Shown piece by piece: positions 56,307 through 64,000 of a stretch of 64,000 bases of DNA. Position numbers and translations under genes: made by a program. The stretch is from Candidatus Electrothrix aestuarii. GTDB taxonomy: Bacteria; Desulfobacterota; Desulfobulbia; Desulfobulbales; Desulfobulbaceae. How positions within the stretch are numbered: position 1 is the first letter of the stretch; every line of letters begins with the position of its first letter. Under the pieces are notes generated by a model. The model had not been told where the DNA came from. It did no database searches and worked only from the letters and a program-made list of their open reading frames with translations. Where the stretch lies: NCBI GenBank assembly GCA_032595685.2, contig CP159373.1:207001-271000 (forward strand), in the 5' to 3' direction.

Positions 56307-58145
56307 ATGCACTTTAATATACAAACTATAAACTACCTGAAAGAATCAAAGCTTTTTTCGCTTTGCTCAAATACTGATCTTGCTCGCATTGCTCCCTTTA
56401 TCTCTGAAATTTCTCTCAATACAGGAGATCTCTTATTCTATACCGGAGAGCACGCCGAAAGCCTGTTCCTGCTCATGGATGGTCAAATTGAAATCCAGTC
56501 AGGAAGGAGAATTTTAAATACAATAAAGTCAGGAACCTTAGGAGAAGAAAGCGTTAATAGAAAGGGAAAATATCTCACAACGGCTGTTGCACTGCAAGAT
56601 GCAAAGCTCCTGAAAATTCCACAAAAGCAGCTCCTCCGCTTACTCAAGAAGTACCCAGAGATGAAGGACAAGGTCTATTCATCCCTGGTAAATCACCACG
56701 CTTACATTAAAATTGAGGATAAGACAAACAAAGAGGTCAAAAAAGACGACGCTGAAATCATCACGGTTATCGGCTGGATCTTTGCTATTCTCTTACCCTT
56801 AGCTACCTATTATTATGCCGACAATCTCGCCTTTGACTGGAAGAGTAAGATATTCTTAACCGTTGCCATTGCAACGGTGGTTATGTGGATCTTCAGGCTG
56901 GTTGATGAGTATATCCCCAGTATTATGGCCATCATAGCAATACTGGTTCTGGATATAGCGCCGCCCGATGTCGTCCTCTCGGGCTTTACCTCGGGAAGTT
57001 TTTTTATGGCGCTGAGTATTTTTGGGCTCAGTGCCATTCTAACAACGAGTGGGGTAACCTACAGAATCGTTATCAATTTATTCAGATTTCTTCCCTTATC
57101 GCAATTCTGGCATTCCCTGGCAATCTTTATAACCGGTATCTTTCTTACTCCACTTTTTCCCTCTGCAAATGGACGTATAGGGATTGCCACACCTATCTTA
57201 TTGGATATGGCAGAATCTCTTGGTTATAGGAAAGGAGGCAAGGCCGCAACACGTCTTGCCATTGCAACCTTTTCTGGTTTCACATTATTTTCCAGCATCT
57301 TCCTGAGTAGTAAGTCCATGCATTTTATTGTCTTCGGCATCCTTCCTCTTCAAGTACGGGAACGATTCAGCTGGGGATATTGGTTGTATGCCTCCCTGAT
57401 TGCCGGGCTTGTTCTCATGGGCTTTTACTTCCTCCTAACGCAGGTCATGTTTCAAAACAGTGATAAGCCGAGGCTCTCCCGAGATATCATAAAAGCGCAG
57501 TATGAAGTACTGGGACCGTTATCTGCTCAGGAATGGGCCGCTATCGGCGGTATTGCTCTTTTTGCTCTGGGTGTTGCGACCTCATCAATCCACAAAATCC
57601 AACTCCCCTGGGTGGGTTTTGCAGTTCTCTATCTCATCCTCGTCCTCGGATTTCTTTCAAAAAGAGACTTCAAAACCCATGTGGACTGGACCTTTCTCCT
57701 CTACCTTGGCGCACTCATCGGCCTGATAAAAACAATATCATATCTTGGGCTCGATACCCTGCTTGGACAGGAATTCGTGTGGTTAGGGAAATATATGAAG
57801 GACGATTTTTATCTGTTCGTTCCACTCCTTTCTATCTGCACGATGCTTCTCAGACTCTTTATTCCCAATACCGCAACAGTTGCGATTCTTTCCTCTGTTC
57901 TCTTTCCTATCGCCCTTTCAAACGGTATCAACCCCTGGATTATCGGATTTATTATCCTTATCATGAGTGATTCCTGGATCATGCCCTATCAGTGCTCTTA
58001 TTACCTTCTCTTTGATGAACTCACATCATCCAGAAAAATTTTTAGCAAGGCTATGATGTTGGAATTTAATCTCATTTCAATATTTTTCAGAGTAGCTGCA
58101 ATATATGCCTCCATACCGTTTTGGAAATCAATCGGAATTTTATAA
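56307..58145 (+). CDS. Cyclic nucleotide-binding domain fused to DASS/SLC13-type transporter
   Basis: 612 residues. The first 125 form a cNMP-binding domain (FSLCSNTDLARIAPFISEIS then GDLLFYTGEHAESLFLLMDG). A linker at 130-150 leads to about twelve helices of a divalent anion:Na+ symporter, with LFPSANGRIGIATPILLDMA and RLFIPNTATVAILSSVLFPI (paired SNT-like substrate motifs). Such an N-terminal sensor fused to a carboxylate/sulfate carrier is uncommon. It could gate uptake by cAMP or c-di-GMP-like signals; the RxA phosphate-binding motif is degenerate, so binding is uncertain. Confidence 0.8.
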   Translation: MHFNIQTINYLKESKLFSLCSNTDLARIAPFISEISLNTGDLLFYTGEHAESLFLLMDGQIEIQSGRRILNTIKSGTLGEESVNRKGKYLTTAVALQDAKLLKIPQKQLLRLLKKYPEMKDKVYSSLVNHHAYIKIEDKTNKEVKKDDAEIITVIGWIFAILLPLATYYYADNLAFDWKSKIFLTVAIATVVMWIFRLVDEYIPSIMAIIAILVLDIAPPDVVLSGFTSGSFFMALSIFGLSAILTTSGVTYRIVINLFRFLPLSQFWHSLAIFITGIFLTPLFPSANGRIGIATPILLDMAESLGYRKGGKAATRLAIATFSGFTLFSSIFLSSKSMHFIVFGILPLQVRERFSWGYWLYASLIAGLVLMGFYFLLTQVMFQNSDKPRLSRDIIKAQYEVLGPLSAQEWAAIGGIALFALGVATSSIHKIQLPWVGFAVLYLILVLGFLSKRDFKTHVDWTFLLYLGALIGLIKTISYLGLDTLLGQEFVWLGKYMKDDFYLFVPLLSICTMLLRLFIPNTATVAILSSVLFPIALSNGINPWIIGFIILIMSDSWIMPYQCSYYLLFDELTSSRKIFSKAMMLEFNLISIFFRVAAIYASIPFWKSIGIL

Positions 58146-58150
58146 AAGTC

Positions 58151-59164
58151 ATGAAAAATACAATAATTAGACTGTTAACTGTATCTTTCGTTACGATACT
58201 TATAATTTTTCTTGTTGTAACCAATCTCAGCAAACCGAGGATACTCGTCCTACACAGTTACAATCTTGATTTTACCTGGGTTGAAAATATTAATGTCGGC
58301 ATCCTCAGGGTTCTGGAAAAGAAGCCCTATTCCATACGGTGGCATTATATGGATACCAAAAGGAATCCATCACCAGAGTATAAGGAAAAGGCGGGAAGAA
58401 ATGCCATAAAGGCAATCAATCAGTGGAATCCGAATATTATTATTGCTGTAGACGATAATGCCCAAAAATTTGTGGCAATGCATTATAACAACAGCAAAGC
58501 GATAAATATTGTCTTCACAGGTGTAAATGCCTCTGTTGACACATACGGTTATGATAAAGCGAAAAATGTAACAGGCATTCTTGAACGCATTCCTTTCCAA
58601 GAATTCCGAGAAATCTTTGTGCAAATCTTACCAAAGAATAAACGACGCATTGTCCATATTTCCGACTCATCAGTCACCTCCCAATTAGTGCATGAAGAAT
58701 TAACCAATGTGGACTGGAGTCCGCTCAAGCTCGTTAAATCGTTTCAATGCGAAACCTTTAAAGAGTGGAAAGAGGTCATTAAAAATGTCGACAAAATAGG
58801 AGATATACTTCTCGTCACCCATTACCACACCCTTCAGGATGAAAATGGCAAAACAATGAGTCCAACAGATGTCATGGCGTGGACAGCTGAGAATGTAAAA
58901 ATACCCGATATCGGCTGTTGGGGATTCTTTGTCAAAGATGGTGGAATGATGTCAATAGCTGTTTCACCTTATGAACAGGGCGAAGAAGCTGCTAAAATGG
59001 CGGTAAAAATTATTGAGGAGAAGATCCCGCCCAACGAAATAGAGGTGAAAATCAACAGCCTCTATGTCGTCCACATGCGAGGAGACAAACTCAAAGAAAG
59101 AAATATATCTCCACCTAAAATGCTGGAAGCATTCGCGAAAGCGACAAATAATTATTACGAATAG
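58151..59164 (+). CDS. ABC-type substrate-binding-like protein
   Basis: 337 residues from the second ATG (MKNTIIRLLTVSFVTILII), giving an N-terminal membrane anchor/signal; an ATG at 58121 overlaps the transporter gene and is possible. The PF04392-like body contains RILVLHSYNLDFTWVENINV, NIIIAVDDNAQKFVAMHYNN and GEEAAKMAVKII. No ABC permease or ATPase is nearby, so it may act as a sensor domain or partner for the transporter before it. The gap is five bases. Confidence 0.72.
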   Translation: MKNTIIRLLTVSFVTILIIFLVVTNLSKPRILVLHSYNLDFTWVENINVGILRVLEKKPYSIRWHYMDTKRNPSPEYKEKAGRNAIKAINQWNPNIIIAVDDNAQKFVAMHYNNSKAINIVFTGVNASVDTYGYDKAKNVTGILERIPFQEFREIFVQILPKNKRRIVHISDSSVTSQLVHEELTNVDWSPLKLVKSFQCETFKEWKEVIKNVDKIGDILLVTHYHTLQDENGKTMSPTDVMAWTAENVKIPDIGCWGFFVKDGGMMSIAVSPYEQGEEAAKMAVKIIEEKIPPNEIEVKINSLYVVHMRGDKLKERNISPPKMLEAFAKATNNYYE

Positions 59165-59217
59165 GACAAAGAGAGAAAAACAGAAAAACTGTTCTCCTGC
59201 ATTCTTCAGGCCGAGGG

Positions 59218-60165
59218 TTAGCGCTCCGCATCGCCCATCTTTGTCCCATTACCGGCAGGATGATAATGCACATAGACCTTGCGGAGCATTTCTATCCCCT
59301 TCAAGAGCTTACTCTCCACCTGGTCGGCAATTTCATCTCCTTTCCTGACGGTCAGATCCCCATCAATGCAGATGGTCAGGTTGACCACGAGGTAGGGTCC
59401 AAAACGATGGGCGTGAATATCCTCAATGGCCTCTACCTCGATGACCTCCTCCAGCAGATCATAAATTTCCCGAGCCAGTTCCTCACTGGGCACATTATCC
59501 ATCAAATCCGAAGAAGCCTCACGAAGGATGTCCAGGCCTGTCTTCGCCATGATCACTGCCACAACAGCTCCGGCTACGGGGTCCACCCAGGGGGCACCCA
59601 TCTGGCTCAAAGTAATACCGATAGCAGCACCAGCTGAGGCAAAAATATCATTGAGATGGTCCTGAGCCAAGGCCTTGATCGCCAAGTTTCCTGTCTCCTG
59701 CCCGACCTTGCGCGCCTGAAGCATAAGCAATATCTTGGTAAAAATGGTGGCTAAGGCCACATACAGGGCAAACTGCCCTATGGGGTGTGACGGTACGGCG
59801 CCGGTAAATAATTTAAAGGCAAAATCTATGGAATCCCAGAAGATCGCTGCACCGGTGGTGATAACAAAGGCACCGATAACCAAGGCCGCTATGCTCTCAA
59901 GCTGGTGGTGTCCATAGGGATGCTCGCAATCTGCCGGTTTTCCAGAAAGCCGGACAAAGATCTTCACCGCGATAAAGTAGATCACGTCAGAAATTGAGTT
60001 AATACCATCGGCCAGTAAGGCCTGGCTATGCCCTATGATACCTGCAACCACCTTGACCAGGGCAAGGACGGTGTTGCAAAACAGGCCGACATTCACCACA
60101 TTTTCGGCTTTTTTCCGGCGGTGTTCCGAGTTGTCACAGCGAAGTGGGCTTAGAAGTTCAGCCAT
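59218..60165 (-). CDS. Cation diffusion facilitator family transporter
   Basis: 315 residues. Six helices with LADGINSISDVIYFIAV in helix 2, CEHPYGHHQLESIAALVIG (cytoplasmic His-rich loop then helix 3) and ALAQDHLNDIFASAG in helix 5 form the metal site typical of Zn/Fe CDFs. A C-terminal domain (DIHAHRFGPYLVVNLTICID) follows. It exports divalent metals from the cytoplasm by proton exchange. It lies 77 bases behind the last Gly/Cys-tail gene on the same strand. Confidence 0.88.
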   Translation of the reverse strand: MAELLSPLRCDNSEHRRKKAENVVNVGLFCNTVLALVKVVAGIIGHSQALLADGINSISDVIYFIAVKIFVRLSGKPADCEHPYGHHQLESIAALVIGAFVITTGAAIFWDSIDFAFKLFTGAVPSHPIGQFALYVALATIFTKILLMLQARKVGQETGNLAIKALAQDHLNDIFASAGAAIGITLSQMGAPWVDPVAGAVVAVIMAKTGLDILREASSDLMDNVPSEELAREIYDLLEEVIEVEAIEDIHAHRFGPYLVVNLTICIDGDLTVRKGDEIADQVESKLLKGIEMLRKVYVHYHPAGNGTKMGDAER

Positions 60166-60242
60166 GTATATTGTCCGTTCATAAAATTACCATTTAAAAA
60201 TCTCCTCCTGTCAGGCCGTCTCAGGCTAAAAGACAAAAGGTC

Positions 60243-60701
60243 TCAATTTCCTCCACAGCCACCGCAACCTCCACCTCCACCTCCACCTCCGCTGTAGCCA
60301 CTGCCTTCGCAACCGCTTCCGCCACCATAGCCTCCTCCGCACCCCTCATCACTCTCATCATCAATATCAACAAGGCTCCTCTTTTCAATCCCTATGAATT
60401 TTCTTTGCATATTTCCGATGACAATATACATAATGACACCAACAAACATCGTCCCCCACATAAGAGTAAAGCGAGACATGCCGCTTGCCTGTCCGGCTAT
60501 GAAACGAGCGGCCCCAACGGAAAGAAAAATGATCGTTGGCAGGAGCATTTTCCAACTATTATACTTTGCAAAAATCAATAAGAGAAACCAAAGAATATAA
60601 TAGCAGACAAGAAAGTCCCTCCCTTTCATATCTGGAGTCATGGAGAAGGTAAGATGAACGGTGCCTATCTCAAGCAGGAAAAAGACTATAAATTGCCACA
60701 T
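60243..60701 (-). CDS. Membrane protein with Gly/Cys-rich tail (paralogue 3)
   Basis: The start is ATG TGG CAG, behind GGAGGGGATT. 152 residues. About four helices run to residue 105 (EIGTVHLTFSMTP, FLVCYYILWFLLLIFAKY, SVGAARFIAGQASGMS). A charged stretch KRSLVDIDDESDEG precedes the Gly/Cys tail that ends GGGGCGGCGGN. It shares V-H-L...MTP, the LWF segment and the A-G-x-x-R-x-I-x-G motif with the two upstream genes. Confidence 0.75.
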   Translation of the reverse strand: MWQFIVFFLLEIGTVHLTFSMTPDMKGRDFLVCYYILWFLLLIFAKYNSWKMLLPTIIFLSVGAARFIAGQASGMSRFTLMWGTMFVGVIMYIVIGNMQRKFIGIEKRSLVDIDDESDEGCGGGYGGGSGCEGSGYSGGGGGGGGCGGCGGN

Positions 60702-60703
60702 AA

Positions 60704-61153
60704 TCAATCCCCTCCGCAGCCGCCGCAACCGCCTCCTCCGCCACAGCCACTACTACCACAGCCGCTACTCCCGCTACTTCCGCAACCTCCTCCGTAGCCA
60801 CCGCCAGAGCCAAATGTATCGGTACCAAGAACGATATATATAATTGTACCGCCGACCATCATAAGTACCAAATAGAAGAAGTTCGACATACCGTACTCTA
60901 TCCCTTCGAGTATACGAGCAAGCCCAGCAGAACAGTAGAGCATACTGGGTGCCAGTATTTCCGCTTCGATTAACCTCCCAGCAGCCAGGACAACAAACCA
61001 AAGAAAAAAATAATACAGCAAAAAGGCCTGGCCTTTCACACCAGGGGTCATGCAATGAGAAAGCTTCACTACCACAATTTCACAGAAGGAAAAAAGCAAC
61101 ACGCCTCTTGCAATCTCTTTTATCACCGTATCATCCATAAGTAGCTTACCCAT
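60704..61153 (-). CDS. Membrane protein with Gly/Cys-rich tail (paralogue 2)
   Basis: 149 residues. An N-terminal extension (MGKLLMDDTVIKEIARGVLL) precedes the same helical body as its neighbours (KLSHCMTPGVKGQAFLLYYF, LYCSAGLARILEGIEYGMSN). The tail reads GSSGSSGCGSSGCGGGGGCG then GCGGD. The ATG has AGAGG eight bases upstream. It starts 28 bases after paralogue 1 and ends two bases before paralogue 3. Confidence 0.75.
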   Translation of the reverse strand: MGKLLMDDTVIKEIARGVLLFSFCEIVVVKLSHCMTPGVKGQAFLLYYFFLWFVVLAAGRLIEAEILAPSMLYCSAGLARILEGIEYGMSNFFYLVLMMVGGTIIYIVLGTDTFGSGGGYGGGCGSSGSSGCGSSGCGGGGGCGGCGGD

Positions 61154-61181
61154 GTGAGCCTCTAATCATTTTCCACCTATC

Positions 61182-61607
61182 TCACCCTCCTCCACCTCCG
61201 CAACCACCACAGCCGCCTCCACCTCCACCGCCACAGCCGCCTCCAGAACCACTCATACCTCCTCCTCCACCGCAACCTCCTCCAGTACCAAATCCTCCTC
61301 CTGTTCCTTGAGAAAAATTCGCCAGCAGAAGATAAACAACTAGCCCCTCAAACATCGTAGCCCATATGCAACCAGCACCTGACAAGCCATACCCGTGCCC
61401 TGCGATAATACGTGTAACCCCAGCAGAAACGTAAACAACTATAGGCACAAGTATCTCCCAGTCGTTTAACTTGGTCATAATCAGCAGGACAAACCAGAGA
61501 ACAACATAATACAGCAGAAAGTTTGCATCTCCTATGAGGGGAGTCATAAGTAAAGAAAGATGCACGGCCCCGTATTCAATCAAGATGAACAAAAAACAAT
61601 TACTCAT
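61182..61607 (-). CDS. Membrane protein with Gly/Cys-rich tail (paralogue 1)
   Basis: 141 residues. The start ATG overlaps the radical SAM stop by eight bases, behind GAGGTGG. Helical body: YGAVHLSLLMTPLIGDANFL, LYYVVLWFVLLIMTKL, YVSAGVTRIIAGHGYGLSG. From residue 103 the sequence is almost only Gly with Cys and Ser, ending GGGCGGCGGGGG. It is translationally coupled to the radical SAM enzyme, the strongest hint that the tail is a substrate. Confidence 0.78.
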   Translation of the reverse strand: MSNCFLFILIEYGAVHLSLLMTPLIGDANFLLYYVVLWFVLLIMTKLNDWEILVPIVVYVSAGVTRIIAGHGYGLSGAGCIWATMFEGLVVYLLLANFSQGTGGGFGTGGGCGGGGGMSGSGGGCGGGGGGGCGGCGGGGG

Positions 61608-62628
61608 TCCTAACCACCTCTTTCACTGCTTCAGAGCGAACATAACACCCAGGGTCCCGTGTAAAAGGATCGCCATTCTTTGCCATTGCAAGGCATTTCA
61701 ACCCACCATGACAAGTCCTCGCATGTCTGCATTTTTCGCAGCCCCGAACAGAAAGGCTATTATCCTGAAGGCGTCTGAGCAGATCATTGGTCTCATATAT
61801 TTCTGAAAGGCTGTGTTCAAAGAGGTTACCCACCAGATATTCCATCCTTCTGCAAGGATAGACATCCCCATTAGGCATGAGGGCAAGCAGGGTTCGTCCG
61901 GCAGAGCACCGATACGGCCTTTGGAAGGGAAAGGAAAGGAATTGCAGGCCCCTGGCAAAAGAAATGCGGTTGCGGGTAAAGGGATGATGCAGATTGATGA
62001 GAACAGCCAGCCGCAAGAGCCAGATATACTTCCTGACCTCAGCAGGTCCAAGGGAAAGCCCCTCTGCATCTCCGGGGCTCGGTATCACCCGATCTGTCCA
62101 AAGATGGTTGATATTGAGGCGATTACAGAGAAAGGATAATTTCAATATATCCTTATAATTTTTCTTCGTTGCGGTGAAGGAGACACTTGTTCTGATACCT
62201 GCGGCGACCAGCTGCCTAATCCCCTGTACTGCCCTGGTAAAACTCCCCTTCCCTCGGATGAGCTCATGCTTCTCTTTGGTGCCGTCTAAGCTGATTTGCA
62301 CATAGGCAGGGGGATGTTTTTTCAGGAATTGAATACGCTCGGCATCGATATAATGCCCATTGGTGAGGAGGCTATAACTTCGGATGGTTTTCTGCGCATG
62401 CACCTTTTCTATCAGGGCCTCAAGGTGCGGGAACAAAAAGGGCTCGCCACCGGTGAGGGTAAGATGAAGAGGTCCCCGCGACCGGTATCTGATCCGGAAT
62501 TGCTCAATCTGGGTCAGCACCTGCTCTATCTCCTCCAACGAAAGCTCGCTGGCATCCTCATAGCTCTGCTGGTAGCAATGCAGGCAGCGAAGGTTACAGC
62601 GATTTGTAATATGCCATTGAAAGATCAT
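61600..62628 (-). CDS. Radical SAM/SPASM-domain protein
   Basis: 342 residues. The iron-sulfur motif CNLRCLHC (CxxxCxxC at 11, 15, 18) is followed by LTLTGGEPFLFPHLEALIE, the SAM-binding GGEP. The C-terminal SPASM part has PNGDVYPCRRMEYLVGNLF and GCEKCRHARTCHGGLKC. SPASM enzymes of this sort modify peptides (thioether, cyclophane, oxidation). It starts 22 bases after the helicase stop and overlaps paralogue 1. No PqqD partner is adjacent; the nearest is at 52740. Confidence 0.88.
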   Translation of the reverse strand: MIFQWHITNRCNLRCLHCYQQSYEDASELSLEEIEQVLTQIEQFRIRYRSRGPLHLTLTGGEPFLFPHLEALIEKVHAQKTIRSYSLLTNGHYIDAERIQFLKKHPPAYVQISLDGTKEKHELIRGKGSFTRAVQGIRQLVAAGIRTSVSFTATKKNYKDILKLSFLCNRLNINHLWTDRVIPSPGDAEGLSLGPAEVRKYIWLLRLAVLINLHHPFTRNRISFARGLQFLSFPFQRPYRCSAGRTLLALMPNGDVYPCRRMEYLVGNLFEHSLSEIYETNDLLRRLQDNSLSVRGCEKCRHARTCHGGLKCLAMAKNGDPFTRDPGCYVRSEAVKEVVRNE

Positions 62629-62650
62629 AACCTTGCCCTCAAATCACTAC

Positions 62651-64000
62651 CTACTGCCAACGTGTAAAGATATCTGCCCGGGCAAGGCCAGAACGAAGCA
62701 GCACTCCGACCTTGCCATCCACATAATCAATAACCAGGGCCTTCTTGCCCTCAGCTGGTCGCATGATCCGCCCCACCACTTGGAGGAGACGACCCTCAAA
62801 ACGAATCGGTGTTGCCAGCACCAGGGTGGCAAGACCAGGGCAATCAAAGCCCTCGCTGATCAGCTGCAAGGTGGAGAGCAGCACCTGGACCTCGCCCTTT
62901 TGCACCCGCCGAACAATATCGGCCCGCGCATTCAATGAAATACTGCCGGTGAGCATCTCAGCAATAATGCCCTCTTGTTGCAGACTGTTCAGCAAGGTCT
63001 GGCAATGAGCCACCCGATCAGAAACCAGCAGGATGGTCCCCTCATTGCCCTGCTGGATCATCGCCACCACATCTTCGACGATCTGTTGATTACGCTTGGG
63101 GTCCTTGGTCAGGGCCTTGATTAATTTGGGATACTCCCCGGAATAGGGGGCAAAGAACTCGGTCTCGTGCTGGATAAGATCGGGCCGGACAACCGCGCCT
63201 GTTTCAGCCAGCAGACCAGGGTCTACGGCATGGACCCGGTCCCCCATATAGCTATAGATGAGCTTGGTCATGCCCATCTCACGGCGAAAGGCCGTGGCAG
63301 ACAGCCCCAGCATGTAATAGGTATCAAATCCGCTCACCACATCGGTGAAAAGAGTCGACGGAACCCGATGGCATTCGTCGACTATGAGTTGACCAAAACG
63401 AGGCACCAAGTCATCCAGGCGATTACGAGCCGTGTTGACAATAGCCACAGTCACAGGCCGGGGATCATAACGGCCACCACCAGCCTGACCAGCCCGGATA
63501 TTGAGAAAGGCCGCGATGCGCTCCATCCATTGTTCCAGGAGCTCGCGGGAATGCACAAGAATGATGGTGGGTTGCCGACGCTCGGCAATAATCTTTAAGG
63601 CCATGACCGTCTTGCCGGAACCGGTGCCCGCCTCCAGCACCCCAAAGGAATGACCCGCAAAGGCCTGGACAGCCTCCTCCTGGTAGGGACGGAGTTCTCC
63701 CAAAAAATCACAATTGATGGGGGCCACTTTCCGCCGCTGATCAATCAGGACGGGGTCCTCCCCCATGAAGCGACGGCAAAGAAGGACAGCACGGTTACCG
63801 AAGCCTCGGGGAAAGACCAGGCTCTGCCCCTCCTGGCGATAGAAATGGAGTTTGGGTTTGAGCTGTTTGCCCACCCAACGGGAGTAACGCTGTGCATCCA
63901 GATATTTGGGATTATCAATGGTCAGCTGCTCCCGGATAGCGGTACACAGCTCCTCCGAGGCCCCGCTCAAAAAACACTCTGCGTTCACAATGAGCTGCGC
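62651..64000 (-). CDS. DEAD/DEAH-type helicase (Res-subunit-like), 5' end outside the window
   Basis: The frame is open to the right edge (AQLIVNAECFLSGASEELCT), so the start lies beyond 64000; a GTG at 63988 is unlikely to be the true start. Motifs: EAGTGSGKTVMALKII (Walker A), IVDECHRVPS (DECH), LGLSATAFR, and QVVGRIMRPAEGKK (motif VI). It resembles SSL2/restriction Res-type superfamily 2 helicases that act alone in repair. It directly precedes the radical SAM gene on the same strand. Confidence 0.85.
   Translation of the reverse strand, partial: AQLIVNAECFLSGASEELCTAIREQLTIDNPKYLDAQRYSRWVGKQLKPKLHFYRQEGQSLVFPRGFGNRAVLLCRRFMGEDPVLIDQRRKVAPINCDFLGELRPYQEEAVQAFAGHSFGVLEAGTGSGKTVMALKIIAERRQPTIILVHSRELLEQWMERIAAFLNIRAGQAGGGRYDPRPVTVAIVNTARNRLDDLVPRFGQLIVDECHRVPSTLFTDVVSGFDTYYMLGLSATAFRREMGMTKLIYSYMGDRVHAVDPGLLAETGAVVRPDLIQHETEFFAPYSGEYPKLIKALTKDPKRNQQIVEDVVAMIQQGNEGTILLVSDRVAHCQTLLNSLQQEGIIAEMLTGSISLNARADIVRRVQKGEVQVLLSTLQLISEGFDCPGLATLVLATPIRFEGRLLQVVGRIMRPAEGKKALVIDYVDGKVGVLLRSGLARADIFTRWQ

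Noticed and set aside
61182-61607. Gly/Cys tail as a frameshift or low-complexity artefact
   Set aside because: Three independent paralogues keep the same frame, helical body and terminal GGCGGCGG, so the tail is real.

Overview
The window looks like a chromosomal piece of a sulfate-reducing Desulfobulbaceae-type bacterium (Desulfobacterota). It holds aprBA and qmoABC of the dissimilatory sulfate pathway next to a complete Na+-NQR operon. Numerous insertion sequences, PD-(D/E)XK 'Rpn' genes and toxin-antitoxin pairs would fit the cable-bacterium lineage (Electrothrix/Electronema), but that genus-level guess is inference only.

Region 1 (1-20167, minus strand) is an unusually continuous transcription/translation block. 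In transcription order it reads: promoter, tRNA-Thr(TGT), tRNA-Tyr, tRNA-Gly, tRNA-Thr(GGT), tuf, rpmG, tRNA-Trp, secE, nusG, rplK, rplA, (terminator plus L10 leader), rplJ, rplL, rpoB, rpoC, rpsL, rpsG, fusA, second tuf, rpsJ, rplC, rplD, rplW. The two EF-Tu genes differ at only two residues.

Region 2 (20188-27847, minus strand) carries aprB-aprA and then qmoA-qmoB-qmoC: adenylylsulfate reductase and the membrane complex thought to feed it electrons. Intrinsic terminators lie after aprA and after qmoC.

Region 3 (28473-39062, plus strand) is apbE-nqrA-B-C-D-E-F-nqrM. The operon has been invaded twice. A MNT/HEPN cassette plus an AT-rich ORF sits between nqrA and nqrB and is followed by a second copy of the nqrA 3' end. 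A TPR gene sits between two copies of nqrM.

Region 4 (39067-51300) is accessory DNA. A DUF1703-type AAA/PD-(D/E)XK gene is split by a three-level nest of insertion sequences whose ends and target duplications can be read. Then come small exported proteins, three related Rpn-type nuclease genes in different states of decay (one cut by a 224-bp MITE with a 9-bp target duplication), a MazEF pair and another IS.

Region 5 (51912-55415) has a Tat-signal protein, a PqqD-like protein, an HprK-related kinase and a nucleotidyltransferase-fold protein: a peptide/protein-modification-like cluster without its own radical SAM enzyme. Region 6 (56307-59164) has a cyclic-nucleotide-domain/DASS transporter fusion and a substrate-binding-like protein.

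Region 7 (59218-64000, minus strand) is the best candidate for an undescribed system: a helicase, a radical SAM/SPASM enzyme, three tandem paralogous membrane proteins each ending in a Gly/Cys tail (GGCGGCGG-x), and a cation diffusion facilitator.
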